A stretch of 64,000 nucleotides of DNA. Source: Bacteroidota bacterium. Lineage in GTDB: Bacteria; Bacteroidota; Ignavibacteria; Ignavibacteriales; Melioribacteraceae. The notes under the pieces are model-generated. The model did no database searches and was not told the DNA's origin. It saw nothing but the letters and a program-made list of their open reading frames with translations. The stretch is taken from NCBI GenBank assembly GCA_018818065.1, contig JAHISV010000009.1, positions 62,001 through 126,000 on the forward strand, read 5' to 3'. Each line of letters begins with the position of its first letter. Position 1 is the stretch's first letter. The position numbers and the translations under genes are program-made. Positions 34,301-41,937 of the stretch are shown in pieces.

Positions 34301-36331
34301 ATCAGTCAAATTTATCGTTAATGACTGATCAAATGTTAAGCTTCCTGCACCATTATCCGTAGTTTTGACCAGAATTTTTAATTCATTATCATCTTCATAG
34401 TCAAAATCGGCTGGATTCTTAGTATAAAGTTTATCACCAGTAATGTAAAACCTACCATTATCAGCGTAATCAGCAGCAGCGCCATCTGTTGATAATTGGT
34501 ACGTCCATGTATCAGCGGCATCTTGATCTTCTGTTGTTAATGTTCCAACTTCAACATCAAAAGTACTGTTTTCTGGAATACTATCTGAGAAAGAATCATC
34601 TATTTTTACAGCCGTTGGGCGATCGTTTTGATCAATAATATCAATTGTTAAAGCCGCATATGTAAATGCTCCGTCCTGATCTGTAACTTTAACTCTGATG
34701 TTGTATAAAGGATCAGCTTCAAAATTTGAGCGGCCGTTTAGTTTTACAACACCCGTTGCTTCTACAACAGTTACACTGTCATTATCAGCACCACCTGTGC
34801 CCGCTTCAAGCAAGAAAGTGTGAGAACCACCGGCATCTGCATCAGTTGCTACTAAAGTACCAACAATATCATTTGGGTCGTTATTCTCATTAATGTCGTT
34901 GTCACTTGATTGCCATGTAATACCTGTTGGGGCTTCATTAACATTTGTAATGTCAATAGTGAATGCCGCATATGTTAATTCCCCTTCTCCGTTATTTGAA
35001 CTAATATAGATATTCAAGGGGTTAAAAGGCATTGTTTCAAAATCTTTTCCCGAATTGAGCTTGAGCGTATCACCAGTAATAGTAAAAGAACCATTATCGC
35101 GGTCATTAGTAGTGTTACCTGTAGCTAATGCGTATGTTAAGCTACCGTAACCGCCTGTAGTGGTAAATGTACCAACCGCATAATTATTAGCAGTATTCTC
35201 AGGTACGCTGTTATTACTTAAACTAATACCTGTTGGATTTAGGTTGTTAATGTTTATAGTAAATGATTCTTCATATGTAAGGCTACCATTATCAGTAACA
35301 CGAATACGAACACTGCGAGTAGTTGCAGCTTCATAATCCAGACTTGCAGTAGCTTGTAAAGTAGTTCCAGAGATATTAAACAAACCATTGTCTGTATCTC
35401 CAGCACCAGCAACTAAAGCATACCCGCTAATACCGGAGCTATAAGTACCAGCAGCGTCAGTAGCACTCAAAGTACCAACAGTAGCATTTGCACCCGCATT
35501 TTCGTTAATACTAGAGGGAGTTAATGCTATGTCAGTTGGTGCAGAGTTACTAGGTGTTGGATCCACCCAGCTAGAAATGTTAATAGTAAAGTCCTGATTA
35601 TAAGTAAGACTAGGAGAACCAGAATCGGTAGCCCTAATACTTATAGTGTGAGGCCCAGAGCTTAATGACCCTGTTGTTTCAATTAGGAGGTTACTACCGG
35701 ATCTGAATTGGAAAGATGAAGCCTCGCCTCCTGCATTAATAGAATATGTAAAAGTATCAGCAGTAGTCTTTTTACCAGCACCGGTATTATCAGGGTCGGT
35801 ACTACCAGTAATAGTAAAGGCCAATGTGCCAGAAGAAAGATGATCATCGAGCCCAGTAGCAGCTGTATATGCAATATTAGTAGGTGCTTCATTTTTATCA
35901 GTAATTGTAATAGACATTGCTTGATCAAAAGAAGCTGCAGCAGAACTTGTTGCCCTAACTGTAATATTATACGTATGATCTGCGTACTTTTCATAATCCA
36001 GGGGATTTTTTAGAAAGAGAACAGCACCAGTAAAATAGAAATCGCCAGCGTCTACACCTCCAATAATTTGGTATAAATATGTAAGTGCGGGATTACCTTC
36101 AAAGTCTGGATCAGAGGCCTGAACAGTACCAATTGGCTGGTCAATAGCAAGATCTTCTGCTACTACAGGATTAGCTCCATTAGGTAACCAGGCAACACCA
36201 GTTGGATTCTGGATTTTAAAGGTAGGACCTGTTTGAGCCTGACTTAACGTCAGAGCCCCACTGAAGGCAACCAGTGCCAACAGAAAAAATATGCGGTTTA
36301 AAAACCCGCTTTGTAGAATTTTCTTAAGCAT
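31307..36331 (-). CDS. Giant secreted cadherin-repeat protein with type IX secretion sorting domain
   Basis: 1674 residues. A signal peptide (about 1-32) is followed by about seven cadherin-like repeats of roughly 100 residues (about 45-800), each ending in variants of FTITITNVNEAPT and carrying DxD/DPD calcium-type turns. Next is a region of related Ig-like or cadherin-like repeats (about 800-1420) rich in LTYxxNGTA and ALRxVxY motifs, then fibronectin type III modules (about 1430-1570). The C-terminal sorting domain (1590-1674) has QNYPNPFNPSTKIRF and ends SFTELKKMILMK. The protein should cross the outer membrane by the T9SS and act at the cell surface in adhesion or matrix formation. ATG follows AAAAGGGAGC. 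Base composition is less AT-rich than its neighbours, as expected for Gly/Thr-rich repeats. Confidence 0.93.
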   Translation of the reverse strand: MLKKILQSGFLNRIFFLLALVAFSGALTLSQAQTGPTFKIQNPTGVAWLPNGANPVVAEDLAIDQPIGTVQASDPDFEGNPALTYLYQIIGGVDAGDFYFTGAVLFLKNPLDYEKYADHTYNITVRATSSAAASFDQAMSITITDKNEAPTNIAYTAATGLDDHLSSGTLAFTITGSTDPDNTGAGKKTTADTFTYSINAGGEASSFQFRSGSNLLIETTGSLSSGPHTISIRATDSGSPSLTYNQDFTINISSWVDPTPSNSAPTDIALTPSSINENAGANATVGTLSATDAAGTYSSGISGYALVAGAGDTDNGLFNISGTTLQATASLDYEAATTRSVRIRVTDNGSLTYEESFTININNLNPTGISLSNNSVPENTANNYAVGTFTTTGGYGSLTYALATGNTTNDRDNGSFTITGDTLKLNSGKDFETMPFNPLNIYISSNNGEGELTYAAFTIDITNVNEAPTGITWQSSDNDINENNDPNDIVGTLVATDADAGGSHTFLLEAGTGGADNDSVTVVEATGVVKLNGRSNFEADPLYNIRVKVTDQDGAFTYAALTIDIIDQNDRPTAVKIDDSFSDSIPENSTFDVEVGTLTTEDQDAADTWTYQLSTDGAAADYADNGRFYITGDKLYTKNPADFDYEDDNELKILVKTTDNGAGSLTFDQSLTINLTDVTPEAATDISLTPLTVAEDVAIGTTVGTFTVTDPDAGETQTGANIVHTMELVSISSSSLFKTEANPDGKRLFKIENGVLKTDSLLNLEYHGASLDIRVKVTDPISGGSLAKTNLGSLTYEETFTITITNVNEGPVLSGLTGSLTYIENGTAANIITGITITDVDDGDIEGATISITGNYDPNDVLSWTYDPDSNNPSSLGKVSDGNPITIASNSGGVLVLEGTASKSLYEWNLTRVQYSSTSEYFDPAKLTRTVSFTVNDETSAPVGRLSKTQIESSPLTATINLVNVYDQAYVDDVEDETTNILTYNDNSGAVAITSTLGVYNDDPNLVGATVYFAGGQQGALNKTNTPATYIYVPAEDELVYTAINGITGTFNSGAGELVLTGTATNEQYQAALRSVKYKNSSQTPTEGLRGVVFVVDDSNPANSLFKTNGGGDYIRAIDVVDRENAPFVTAHGPIEVAKGGTRILADADLNAHDPDSPVTIGDGSLTYSITGPSHGQLLIGGQSVSSFQQNVIANRLLSYKHDGSETTTDSFTFTVTDGQYITDVETFNITITGVNVAPVLADIEAGPVAYTLGASPVNLTSALTVTDGNNTLLASATVTISEGFVATTDPLSPNDGLFVSNLTAPLTSTFSVSTGVLTITGSGTVAAYQAALRGVGFSTGAAGADASLSRTIVFQVNDGALASNTQSIGISITAATGTLTPPTGLTRSLDAFGNTVLTWTVGTGATGNQVWRQVVTAQRNPGTLYKTSGTETYELIGTLAGNASTYTDLTAEEGVAYEYAVTAFDATGSTAIPPSSGTPPPVSPLKTPTGLSAVAGTAKVVLTWTDNSSVEDGYKVERSTNGTTWTVLATTNASATSYSDNGLADGTYSYRVRAVDATVPESAYSNTASATVTTVVTGVSDLSGTPTEFALMQNYPNPFNPSTKIRFALPNSANVHIAVYNLIGQEIAQLASGEMSAGYHEVVWDVSNVNSGIYFYRIQAGSFTELKKMILMK

Positions 36332-36406
36332 TTTCTGCTCCCTTTTGTTGATTAATTAAAAAGTTATTTTTTGTGTTCATTTTTAGTACTTTCTTTTGTT
36401 TGTAAA

Positions 36407-37114
36407 CTATTTTGTAATAAGAAGTATATTTTCATATTCTTTTAAAACTTCCGGCTGTAAAAACTGAACCGAACCTCCGTTAGTTAAGAACAATTCAACT
36501 ATCACATCAGTGATATCATCAAATACATTTGTAAGGGAAACATGAGTGGAGATAACAGCTTCCTCATCAATTTCTTCAATGCTGCCACGCACGTGATAGT
36601 TTTCACTTAACAGGAGTAATTCCCCTTCCCCTTTTTTAATTTTTTTCCAGACTTCGGTAATTCCAGAAACAGAGTTATTCTCTTTCATTAGAGTTAGTAA
36701 TTGATCGGGGGGAAGCTCTTTGCCCTTTACTAATTCTGCTTTCACTACATTCCAGGCTACTACACCTAATTCGGTAGATTGTTTAGTAGAATAGTCAAAT
36801 TCGCATTGTCCTAATATTTCGTAATTTGATTGCGAGGAAATTTGGAACACTTCCAGAAGCTCAGAATCTCCCGCTAAAACAACTTTAAGGGGATCATCTT
36901 TATAAAATTTGTAAAATTCACTGTCTGCTTTTTTGAAGAAATCTTCAAGACCATTTTCTTTTTTGAAAAGATTGCTAAAGGTTGATGTATTTTGAGAGAA
37001 GTTAAAAGGGAATGTCATGTTTTTAATTTCAATAAGTGTATTTCTAAAAGCCTCAAACAATCTCCAGGATTCTTTGTTTAATAAGAGTACATAATAATGA
37101 GTGCTTAGGTGCAT
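36407..37114 (-). CDS. baeRF-like protein (bacterial release-factor eRF1-fold family)
   Basis: 235 residues, cytosolic. The opening THYYVLLLNKESWRLFEAF, central KVVLAGDSELLEVFQI, then LGVVAWNVV, GEGELLLLSENYHVRG and terminal IVELFLTNGGSVQFL fit the strand order of bacterial/archaeal eRF1-like (baeRF) proteins, thought to act in ribosome rescue or stress hibernation. Typical baeRF proteins are somewhat longer, so this may be a short branch. The start is ATG behind GGAAGAAG. It lies 75 bp upstream of the giant surface-protein gene on the same strand, but a joint role is not evident. Assignment is moderate. Confidence 0.5.
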   Translation of the reverse strand: MHLSTHYYVLLLNKESWRLFEAFRNTLIEIKNMTFPFNFSQNTSTFSNLFKKENGLEDFFKKADSEFYKFYKDDPLKVVLAGDSELLEVFQISSQSNYEILGQCEFDYSTKQSTELGVVAWNVVKAELVKGKELPPDQLLTLMKENNSVSGITEVWKKIKKGEGELLLLSENYHVRGSIEEIDEEAVISTHVSLTNVFDDITDVIVELFLTNGGSVQFLQPEVLKEYENILLITK

Positions 37115-37442
37115 TTAGACTTCTTCCATTTTTATGTACCCTAAATAACACATTTGCTCCTATTATAAAATAGACATAAGGTTGATTTTCGGACTAGCTC
37201 TCTTATTTGTTTAATTGGATAGTGCGTCCTAATTATATTGATTCAAAGTGCAAATGGGACGTGATGACTTATTTAGTTGCCATTTCGAGTGTTTATGGAG
37301 TATTTGTCTTGTTCTGTTTAGAGGGGATCTAGTCCTATGGTGTAGTCCTTCGGTTATTTCCAGATAAAATGGGACAAATAACTCTCACATTATAATCAAA
37401 ATAATTTCGGAGCTAATAATAATTATTGTTATTTTTTTTGAG
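37115..37442. other. Intergenic stretch without a recognisable gene
   Basis: 328 bp between the response regulator stop and the baeRF-like start. It is AT-rich with several short inverted segments but no convincing terminator stem, RNA fold or open frame. It presumably contains the baeRF-like gene promoter. Confidence 0.6.
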
Positions 37443-38078
37443 TTATTCTTTTGTGTAGTTAAGAATTTGAAAGCGGGAATTGAGTCCGAGTTTACTCAAA
37501 ATATTATGAACATGACTTTTTACAGTATGTGTGGATAAATTCAATTGAAGTGCTATTTCTTTATTTGCATAACCTTCGGCAATTAAACTTACGATCTTTT
37601 TCTCCTGAGTTGTTAAGAGAGATTCCTCAATACTTGAGGTTCCTTCACCACGATTAGCAAATATTTGAGTAAAAAGCGAATCAAATAACTCATTTGGGAG
37701 AACCTTTTCACCAGAGGCTACTTTTCTGACTGCCTGACTAAAATCATCAATAGAAGCGTCGGATAGTAATAACCCAACTCCACCGGTTTGTATAAAATTA
37801 AATGCATCTGTATAATCTGGTGTAACATCATGTGCAATTACTTTAAGATTTGGCGACTTGGCTATTAAAGATTTCATTATTTCGAAACAATTTTGATCTT
37901 TCAACGCCATGTCTAATAATAGAACGTCCGGGGAGTTACCATTAGAGTTAAATGATTCAAAGATGCTACTGGTTGAAGCAGTAATAACTTCAATATCAGG
38001 TTCCAATGATAGTATTTTGGAAATACTTTCTCTTAACAACCTGTTGTCTTCAACAAGCATAACTTTAATTTTTTCCAT
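37443..38078 (-). CDS. NarL/LuxR-type response regulator
   Basis: 211 residues from ATG at 38078 (MEKIKVMLVEDNRLL); a longer in-frame start at 38126 is unlikely because it adds residues not seen in receivers. Receiver domain 1-120 with E10/D11 and phospho-acceptor D56 (VLLLDMALK), then a LuxR helix-turn-helix at about 150-205 (LTTQEKKIVSLIAEGYANKEIALQLNLSTHTVKSHV without gaps in the motif). No histidine kinase is adjacent; the orphan kinases at 41938 and 56186 are possible partners. The targets are unknown. Confidence 0.92.
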   Translation of the reverse strand: MEKIKVMLVEDNRLLRESISKILSLEPDIEVITASTSSIFESFNSNGNSPDVLLLDMALKDQNCFEIMKSLIAKSPNLKVIAHDVTPDYTDAFNFIQTGGVGLLLSDASIDDFSQAVRKVASGEKVLPNELFDSLFTQIFANRGEGTSSIEESLLTTQEKKIVSLIAEGYANKEIALQLNLSTHTVKSHVHNILSKLGLNSRFQILNYTKE

Positions 38079-38258
38079 AAGGGGTTCTTCTTGCTTTTCG
38101 AATACCATATAGTTTAATAATAACAAGCGAAACAGTTAAAAATAAATGGACATTTAGATGTTATATCTCGTTCAATAGCTCAACAACTAATCCAGCTTAA
38201 TAAGTTTCACATGAAGTTAAAATTAGGATCTTTCTTTCGATTATAGATAAAGGGGAAT

Positions 38259-38501
38259 CTATCTTCTACTTTGTACAAAACAATGAACATGATCAGTTGA
38301 ATTGAGCGGAATTATCAGGATAAAATTTCTTACTGATTGCAGTATAGGCAAAAACACAAGACCACCAATTTTATTCCCAGGATGAAGTGTTGTGCCCATA
38401 AAAACCTCATTCTGATAAAATTCTTTAATCTCCAATAATTCATTCTTTTCAACTGCCAAATTTATACTGTTTGAAATCAAATTGCCCGCCCAATTATATC
38501 A
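38259..38501 (-). pseudogene. Possible gene remnant (C-terminal fragment)
   Basis: An open stretch encodes YNWAGNLISNSINLAVEKNE ... TTLHPGNKIGGLVFLPI and RNFILIIPL, which reads like the end of a longer exported or lipoprotein domain (pattern LxPGxxxxGxxxFP). Upstream it is cut by an in-frame TGA at 38499-38501. Before the stop the same frame continues with a hydrophobic segment (HVFCCLLFV) and SNDSDDEDI, so a nonsense mutation or decay is possible. The only starts within the fragment are weak (TTG at 38480). No family is recognised, and it could be chance. Confidence 0.3.
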
Positions 38502-38609
38502 AATATCTTCATCATCAGAATCGTTGCTTACAAATAGTAAACAACAGAAAACATGCCGAATAAGCAATTTGGGTCGGGTTGCAGATGCAGATCTACAGCC
38601 TGTTTGAAA

Positions 38610-39596
38610 CTATGCTCCTTCCAGGAAGCTAAACATTACGGGTAATAATTCATTAATGGTATTTTCATCACCATTTACGAATACAATATTTAGTTGTTCA
38701 TTCTCAACAATCAAATCAGCAACTTTTATATTATCATAAAGTATGTCGCCAATGTCGCCACTCTCAGCCATAAAATTATCAATAACCAGGGTAAGAGAAT
38801 TCCTTTTAATAGTAATTTTTGTAATTGGTAATGCGGAGTCCTCCATACTAGTCATACTTGCAGATAATAATTCACTGCCTTCTATAGTTGTTATTGTGGA
38901 GCTGCCGCCACTCAAACCAAAAGTAAGAGAGATTAACGTATCAGTAAGAGAAGCATCAAAAACCATTGTCCCCAATCCGCCAACTACAACTCCACCATCT
39001 GCAGATACAGTAGTAATAACCGGGTCATTTACCATTGAGAGAAGATCACTTCCAACTATTGACAAATTTGCCCATACAGTTCTTACATCATCAACAAAAA
39101 TCTCAACACTGGCATCCACCAGAGTATTTGTTACTGTAAAATCAAACACCCTTATTTTAGCCTTCTTTGAACTGCCGTCAGTTTGATCTAGAAAATCGTA
39201 CTCGATAATTAGCTCATTTGCCGGTTCATCGGAATGAACCCATACTTCGTTCTCATAAACAAATGTTCCGGTAATCTGGCTAAATATAAGGAGAAACAGG
39301 AAGGGATTATCATCCTCTGAAATAACCAGTTTGTTGATAATCTCAACTTTCAAAAGTCGATTTGCCAATCCTGAATTCATAAGATTTGGAGTACCAAGAA
39401 TTCCTGTAAGGTCAGGCATAGTTTCCAGCATTGAGAACATTGGAGTTGACATCATAATACCAAATGTCTGGTCAATTTCGGCTAATGCCTGCTTTGTATT
39501 CTCAATGTTCTCCTCACTGGCTGGTTCTGTTGATTCTGAACATGCACTAAATAGACAAGCAATAATCATAACAGAAATAAAAATGAGCTTTTTCAT
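38610..39596 (-). CDS. Lipoprotein of unknown function
   Basis: 328 residues with a lipoprotein signal peptide (MKKLIFISVMIIACLFSAC, lipidated Cys19) followed by an acidic SESTEPASEEN linker. The rest is rich in Thr, Leu and Val with strands such as VVVGGLGTMVFDASLTDT, suggesting a beta-sandwich or barrel. I do not recognise a named family. ATG follows AGAGGAT. Its neighbours are other stress or unknown genes on the same strand with separate spacing, so it is probably transcribed alone. Location is the periplasmic side of a membrane. Confidence 0.8.
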   Translation of the reverse strand: MKKLIFISVMIIACLFSACSESTEPASEENIENTKQALAEIDQTFGIMMSTPMFSMLETMPDLTGILGTPNLMNSGLANRLLKVEIINKLVISEDDNPFLFLLIFSQITGTFVYENEVWVHSDEPANELIIEYDFLDQTDGSSKKAKIRVFDFTVTNTLVDASVEIFVDDVRTVWANLSIVGSDLLSMVNDPVITTVSADGGVVVGGLGTMVFDASLTDTLISLTFGLSGGSSTITTIEGSELLSASMTSMEDSALPITKITIKRNSLTLVIDNFMAESGDIGDILYDNIKVADLIVENEQLNIVFVNGDENTINELLPVMFSFLEGA

Positions 39597-39738
39597 GGTA
39601 TCCTCTTAGTTGTTCTTTTAACAGACAAAATAAATATAATAATGGGTTACACCATAATGCAAGGTTTGCTTTCTTAATAATATTTGTGGTTTTGATGGAG
39701 GATAAGCAAGCCCCACCAATTAGATGAGGCTTAAAGAA

Positions 39739-40320
39739 CTACTTAACCCGTTTATAGTGCATTTCCATGCTCTTTATTTCTTCATCACCCATCACCATAT
39801 ACATATCCATTTGAGAATGGTCTTCATCATGATGGGTAATTACCATTTTATATTCTAAGTCACTTCCTGTCATAGGATCTGTCATGGTACCCCAACAGAC
39901 TATACCACCAGCTTCCTCATCCCATTCCCCCTCGGCGTAAGCAACACCTGTACCAAAATTGTCCATCCACAAACTAATATATTTTTTCTTAACGTTATCA
40001 TAAGCATCAATTCCAACACCTTCCATTGGCATACCCATGGTAATTGCGCCAGAGTGAGTTTGTAAGAGATACCTGCCGCCCAGTATCATTTCGTTTACAC
40101 TCTTCCCTTCCGAGAATTCCGGTTCACCCATGGGATCCATCCACATTTTGGTTTCAACTTTCCATTCCCCGACCATTTTTGCCAGCATAGCATGTTCAGC
40201 ACCCGGTTGCATATAACTCATCCAGGCTTCTTCTTCGGGCGACATATCCTGACCGCCTTCCTGAGTATACAGACAAAATGAAAAAGCCAAAATTAAAACC
40301 AATAAAAGTCCACCCTTCAT
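39739..40320 (-). CDS. DUF1579-family exported protein
   Basis: 193 residues with a signal peptide (MKGGLLLVLILAFSFCLYT) and the DUF1579 pattern: MLAKMVGEWKVETKMWMDP, GGRYLLQTHSG, MPMEGVGIDAYDNVKKKYIS and a terminal beta hairpin. It is unusually rich in Met (MDMYMVMGDEEIKSMEMHY, with methionines spread through). The role of the family is unknown. ATG lies behind AAGGAGAATGAT, a strong ribosome site. Single gene. Confidence 0.88.
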   Translation of the reverse strand: MKGGLLLVLILAFSFCLYTQEGGQDMSPEEEAWMSYMQPGAEHAMLAKMVGEWKVETKMWMDPMGEPEFSEGKSVNEMILGGRYLLQTHSGAITMGMPMEGVGIDAYDNVKKKYISLWMDNFGTGVAYAEGEWDEEAGGIVCWGTMTDPMTGSDLEYKMVITHHDEDHSQMDMYMVMGDEEIKSMEMHYKRVK

Positions 40321-40457
40321 ATCATTCTCCTTTATAATAAATTGTTGCTGGTAAACAAAGATTTGTAAAAGATTAGTTCATTATTGAAGCTCATCTGTCT
40401 GCTGAATGATTTAGAATTCTGACTATTTTTACAAGAAATATTAATATTGCAAATGGT

Positions 40458-41291
40458 TTATTTGGATAGTCCAGACAATATTTTGGCATACATAAAACGA
40501 TAAAATTCATTCAATTCATGGAAGGGGTCATGTGAGTCGGCAATGTTTTTATAAGTTAACACAGCACGTCTGTTTCCGGTTTTTCTCCAGTATGCATTCC
40601 TGAATGATTTTCTGCTAATCAAATTCTCAGGAAATGGATTGGCAGTAACGAAAAAATATGGTTCATGAAGGTTATCATCGCCTAATGAAAAACCGAAATC
40701 TACAGTTTCTCTTCTTTCGTTATTATCCTCTCCTTGGTGAATTAGTACCCGATCGGTAATTATAGAAATAATCTGATCAAAATAATGAGGACGAAATTGT
40801 ACAGAAGATGTTATTTCACTTAACTCACTTCTAAACTTTTTGAGTGAATATACTGAAAAGTGTAAGACCTTAAGTACATCTTCCATAATATCTTGTTCAA
40901 AGAAGTATTCTGTCTCATCATTAAAAGTATTCATCTTAACCTGAACACTAAACCCAAGATCATTAAGAAGGTTTCGTGTCTTCGAATAAAACTCTTCTTC
41001 AGATTTTAGGTTGAAGGGTATTTGTCTCTCTTCTTCTCCAATGCGGATCCAGAGACTTTGAAGTATAAAATCGAGTTCCATCTCAAAGTAGATTAACTCA
41101 TCATTATGAAAGTATGGAATTGATTGAGTGGTTAAACCTCTGTGTGATACCTTAAGGGTATTTTCTTTTCTGATCTCGTTGTAGTGAATAAACTGGCTGG
41201 AAAAAGCTGTGACCACTCTTGCACAATTTTGAAGTGGTTTTATTTTTTCGAATAAATCAATCTCTTCAAATTTTGGAAGTACGAAACCCAT
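40458..41291 (-). CDS. DUF5996-family protein
   Basis: 277 residues, cytosolic. VSHRGLTTQSIPYFHNDELI followed by FEMELDFILQSLWIRIGEEE and FYSKTRNLLNDLGFSVQVKM matches the DUF5996 pattern (RGLTT..IPY, then a strand of the form FxFDFxxHxL). The C-terminal part (FVTANPFPENLISRKSF, AYWRKTGNRRAVLTY) is also like the family end, where a PEP..AFY block is usual. The function is unknown. Weak ribosome site; single gene by spacing. Confidence 0.65.
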   Translation of the reverse strand: MGFVLPKFEEIDLFEKIKPLQNCARVVTAFSSQFIHYNEIRKENTLKVSHRGLTTQSIPYFHNDELIYFEMELDFILQSLWIRIGEEERQIPFNLKSEEEFYSKTRNLLNDLGFSVQVKMNTFNDETEYFFEQDIMEDVLKVLHFSVYSLKKFRSELSEITSSVQFRPHYFDQIISIITDRVLIHQGEDNNERRETVDFGFSLGDDNLHEPYFFVTANPFPENLISRKSFRNAYWRKTGNRRAVLTYKNIADSHDPFHELNEFYRFMYAKILSGLSK

Positions 41292-41522
41292 ACGGATTCT
41301 CTGTTATGTTTCTATACTGAGATTAAAAATTAAGTTTCCCCACCACACATTGAACATAGGGATTTTATTAACAAAAAACACTCCCCTTTTTCTATGTCAG
41401 CAATATTGAAAACCTCTCCTATCAGATTAATGAGAAACTTTTTAAAATCAGACATAAAAAAAGGAAGATGCAATCATCCTCCCTTTTTACTTTTACCTTT
41501 ATACTTTTTACTTTCTTTTAAG

Positions 41523-41594
41523 TACCCCCGATAGGAATCGAACCTATGCACCTGGTACCGGAAACCAGTGCTCTATCCACTGAGCTACGGGGGC
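41523..41594 (-). tRNA. tRNA-Arg (anticodon CCG)
   Basis: Read on the minus strand: acceptor GCCCCCG/CGGGGGT, D arm with AGCTCAGTGGATAGAGC, anticodon stem CTGGT/ACCAG with loop TTCCGGT (anticodon CCG), and T arm ATAGG-TTCGATT-CCTAT. The CCA end is not encoded. The 5' flank is followed by decayed copies of the tRNA 5' end. Confidence 0.95.
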
Positions 41595-41937
41595 ATTCTA
41601 AGATATTAGAATCTAGACATTAGAACCAAGACAAAGAGCTTTTCTATCCACCTTGCCCGGCGTATCCGCTTCAGCCTTAGACAGATAAACTTGTCGGAGA
41701 AGACGGGTGCCTGCCCGGCTTAGCTTCTTTTGCAAAGACGGGAGCTACGGGGGCAATTTAGATTATTAGAACTTAGATTCTAGAATTAGACAAAGAACAA
41801 TATGTTTTATCCACTGCCAGTTCGCCGCAGTTCTTTTAAGTAGGCAAGCTACTGAGCAAATATCTTCAATCAAGTGCAACAAATGTCTTAAAATGATAGG
41901 TATAAAGCAAGTAAGCATTTCTGAGGGCAGAATCTTT
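41595..41937. repeat. Degenerate tandem copies of tRNA-Arg 5' part and flank, with an inserted GC-rich segment
   Basis: Next to tRNA-Arg the block TATCCACTGAGCTACGGGGG plus an AT-rich flank (TAGATATTAGAATCTAGA..AGACAAAGA) recurs. The second copy is split: TCTATCCACC at 41642-41652, then about 85 bp of GC-richer DNA with TGCCCGGC at both ends (41654-41661 and 41712-41719), then GGAGCTACGGGGGCA (41741-41755) and again the flank (41756-41790). A third, weaker start is TTTATCCACTGCC near 41809, followed by TTCTTTTAAGTA as in the tRNA 3' flank. No complete second tRNA can be folded. No gene lies here. Confidence 0.6.

Noticed and set aside
31307-36331. Several open frames of 70-150 codons opposite the giant surface-protein gene
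   Set aside because: They are Thr/Ser/Val-rich mirror frames of the repeats, lack ribosome sites and show no domain; the minus-strand gene explains the DNA fully.
41595-41790. A second functional tRNA gene
   Set aside because: Only the 5' third recurs; anticodon and T arms are missing or disrupted by the insert.
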